NCBI RefSeq assembly: GCF_935822925.1
Contig: NZ_CAKXZS010000046.1
Location: forward strand, 18,728 to 51,484
Reading direction: 5' to 3'
Length of the DNA: 32,757 nucleotides
From: Mesorhizobium ventifaucium
Lineage (GTDB): Bacteria; Pseudomonadota; Alphaproteobacteria; Rhizobiales; Rhizobiaceae
The first letter of the stretch is position 1; each line of letters begins with the position of its first letter. Position numbers and translations under genes: made by a program. Shown piece by piece: positions 31,755-32,757 of the stretch. Under the pieces are notes generated by a model. It was not told the DNA's origin. It saw only the letters and a list, made by a program, of their open reading frames with translations, and ran no database searches.

Positions 31755-32534
31755 ATGAGCAAGCTCGGCACAAGGACCTTCACCCTGCTGCAGACCGTGA
31801 CCTCGGTCGGCCTGTCGGCGCTGGCCTGGGCGGTGACCGGCGTGCGGCCGATCTGGAACGGCAGCCAGCCGTCGGACCGGCAGCGCATCTACTTCGCCAA
31901 CCATGCCAGCCACGGCGATTTCATCCTGCTGTCGGCCTGCCTCAGCGAGGAGGAGCGCGCCCGCACCCATGCCGTCGCTGCCGCCGACTATTGGGGAAAA
32001 TCGCGGCTGCGCCGGTTCATCGCGCAGGACATGCTGTCCTCGGTGCTCATCCACCGGCAGTGGACGGATGAGGCGCAGAATCCGATTTCGATCATGCTGT
32101 CGGTGCTCGACGAGGGTCATTCGCTGATCATCTTCCCCGAGGGCACGCGCAACATGACTGACCAGCCGCTGCTGCCGTTCCGCTCCGGCCTCTACAATCT
32201 GTCGATGGCGCGGCCCGACGTCGAACTCATCCCGTGCTGGATCGAGAACATGTCGCGGGTGCTGCCCAAGGGCCAGTTCGTGCCGGTGCCGCTGCTCTGC
32301 CGGGTCGTCTTCGGCGCGCCGATCGCCCTTGCGCCCGGCGAGGAACGCCGCGCCTTTCTCGACCGCGCCCGCCAAACACTGCTGGCGCTGAACCCCCGCC
32401 CGCCAACGCATGATGCGGAAAAGTGGAATCCGGTTTTCCGAAAAACATCATGCGACCAAAACAGCGTAGAGCCCAAAGAGCGTAGAGATCATGCCGGATC
32501 CGATATCCGGCACGATGCTCCAAGAGACGACTAG
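31755..32534 (+). CDS. 1-acyl-glycerol-3-phosphate acyltransferase family
   Basis: The 259-residue protein is a PlsC/LPLAT-family acyltransferase that adds a fatty acyl chain to a lysophospholipid or similar alcohol. Motif I is NHASHGD with His50 and Asp55 (HX4D); motif III is FPEGTR (127-132); motif IV region is ELIPCWIENM. The first 30 residues may touch the membrane. ATG at 31755 lies 8 bp after the previous stop; the open frame back to 31026 overlaps other genes. The last 42 or so residues (from THDAEKWNP) are encoded by a palindromic repeat and are not part of the fold, so the original stop was probably lost. Confidence 0.88.
   Translation: MSKLGTRTFTLLQTVTSVGLSALAWAVTGVRPIWNGSQPSDRQRIYFANHASHGDFILLSACLSEEERARTHAVAAADYWGKSRLRRFIAQDMLSSVLIHRQWTDEAQNPISIMLSVLDEGHSLIIFPEGTRNMTDQPLLPFRSGLYNLSMARPDVELIPCWIENMSRVLPKGQFVPVPLLCRVVFGAPIALAPGEERRAFLDRARQTLLALNPRPPTHDAEKWNPVFRKTSCDQNSVEPKERRDHAGSDIRHDAPRDD
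32408..32511. repeat. Rhizobial palindromic repeat read as the acyltransferase tail
   Basis: GCATGATG (32408-32415) pairs with CATCATGC (32446-32453), and inside, CGGAAAA with TTTTCCG. A second hairpin GCCGGAT/ATCCGGC spans 32493-32511, and AGCGTAGAG occurs twice between them. The core resembles 8374-8399. The frame runs through it to a stop at 32532. Confidence 0.8.
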
Positions 32535-32540
32535 AACAAC

Positions 32541-32757
32541 ATGCCAATGCACGAGACCCTTATCATGGTTGTCGGCCTCACTGCGGTGCTGACCACGGCA
32601 AGCCTGGTCGCCGGCATCCTGTCATGGCGCGCGCCGAAGCCGCTCTCCTCGACGCTGGTCAACCTCAACCAGCGCATCAACGCCTGGTGGGTGATGGTGG
32701 TGGCGATCACCGTCGCCTTCTTCTTCGGCCGCGTCGGCATGACCATCCTGTTCGCGC
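32541..32757 (+). CDS. ynbB: CDP-diglyceride synthase, YnbB/CdsA-like (partial)
   Basis: Only the first 72 residues are in the window. They show two hydrophobic segments (IMVVGLTAVLTTASLVAGIL and VMVVAITVAFFFGRVGMTIL) around a loop with LNQRINAWW, a pattern I associate with YnbB-type phosphatidate cytidylyltransferases, which make CDP-diacylglycerol from CTP and phosphatidate. ATG at 32541 is 6 bp after the acyltransferase stop. The catalytic C-terminal signature is outside the window, so the call depends on the N-terminus and the context with ynbA, C and D. If right, it supplies the substrate of the transferase at 27567. Confidence 0.7.
   Translation, partial: MPMHETLIMVVGLTAVLTTASLVAGILSWRAPKPLSSTLVNLNQRINAWWVMVVAITVAFFFGRVGMTILFA

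Overview
The window is about 32.8 kb of GC-rich chromosomal DNA from an alphaproteobacterium, most likely a rhizobial Hyphomicrobiales species close to Mesorhizobium. I infer this from the Ku/LigD pair, two DUF982 genes, a CIRCE-controlled groESL, a ROSE-type RNA thermometer before a small heat-shock gene, two ribose-type ABC transporters and several families of rhizobial palindromic intergenic repeats. No rRNA, tRNA, CRISPR array, prophage or transposase gene was seen.

Layout. (1) 1-6365, minus strand: a DNA-repair block reading ligD, ku, a BRCT/MerR-like/TPR protein that overlaps ku by GTGA, then an alpha/beta hydrolase and exodeoxyribonuclease III. (2) 6716-8177: a small unknown gene divergent from an aldo/keto reductase. 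(3) 8428-12205, plus strand: a ribose-type ABC transporter (binding protein, double ATPase, permease) with a large palindromic repeat between the first two genes. (4) 12423-17739: a heat-shock island with groES-groEL, a 69-residue ORF, an HTH-DUF982 fusion, a second DUF982 gene, a 72-residue ORF and two hsp20 genes. CIRCE lies before groES and a ROSE-like thermometer before the first hsp20. (5) 17870-20307, minus strand: EF-hand secreted protein, small secreted protein, ECF sigma factor, anti-sigma-like membrane protein and periplasmic Spy/CnrX-like protein. (6) 20308-20711: intergenic, with a possible plus-strand small RNA. (7) 20712-27186, minus strand: one sugar operon made of TIM-barrel isomerase, binding protein, double ATPase, permease, RpiR regulator and PfkB kinase. 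(8) 27567 to the window end, plus strand: a compact lipid operon with CDP-alcohol phosphatidyltransferase, hydrolase-methyltransferase fusion, PAP2-dual-specificity-phosphatase fusion, a small membrane protein, an acyltransferase and the start of a CDP-diglyceride synthase.

How the genes work together. Region 1 is a bacterial non-homologous end-joining system with a possible third component. Region 7 looks like a complete import-isomerise-phosphorylate pathway for an unidentified sugar, under its own RpiR regulator. Region 8 resembles the poorly understood E. coli ynbABCD cluster plus an acyltransferase. It has the enzyme classes needed to make, remodel and methylate a phospholipid or phospho-alcohol of unknown structure, and is the best candidate here for an undescribed system. 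Short tandem duplications, several with a 15-bp unit, recur in genes and leaders between 15.9 and 21.7 kb.
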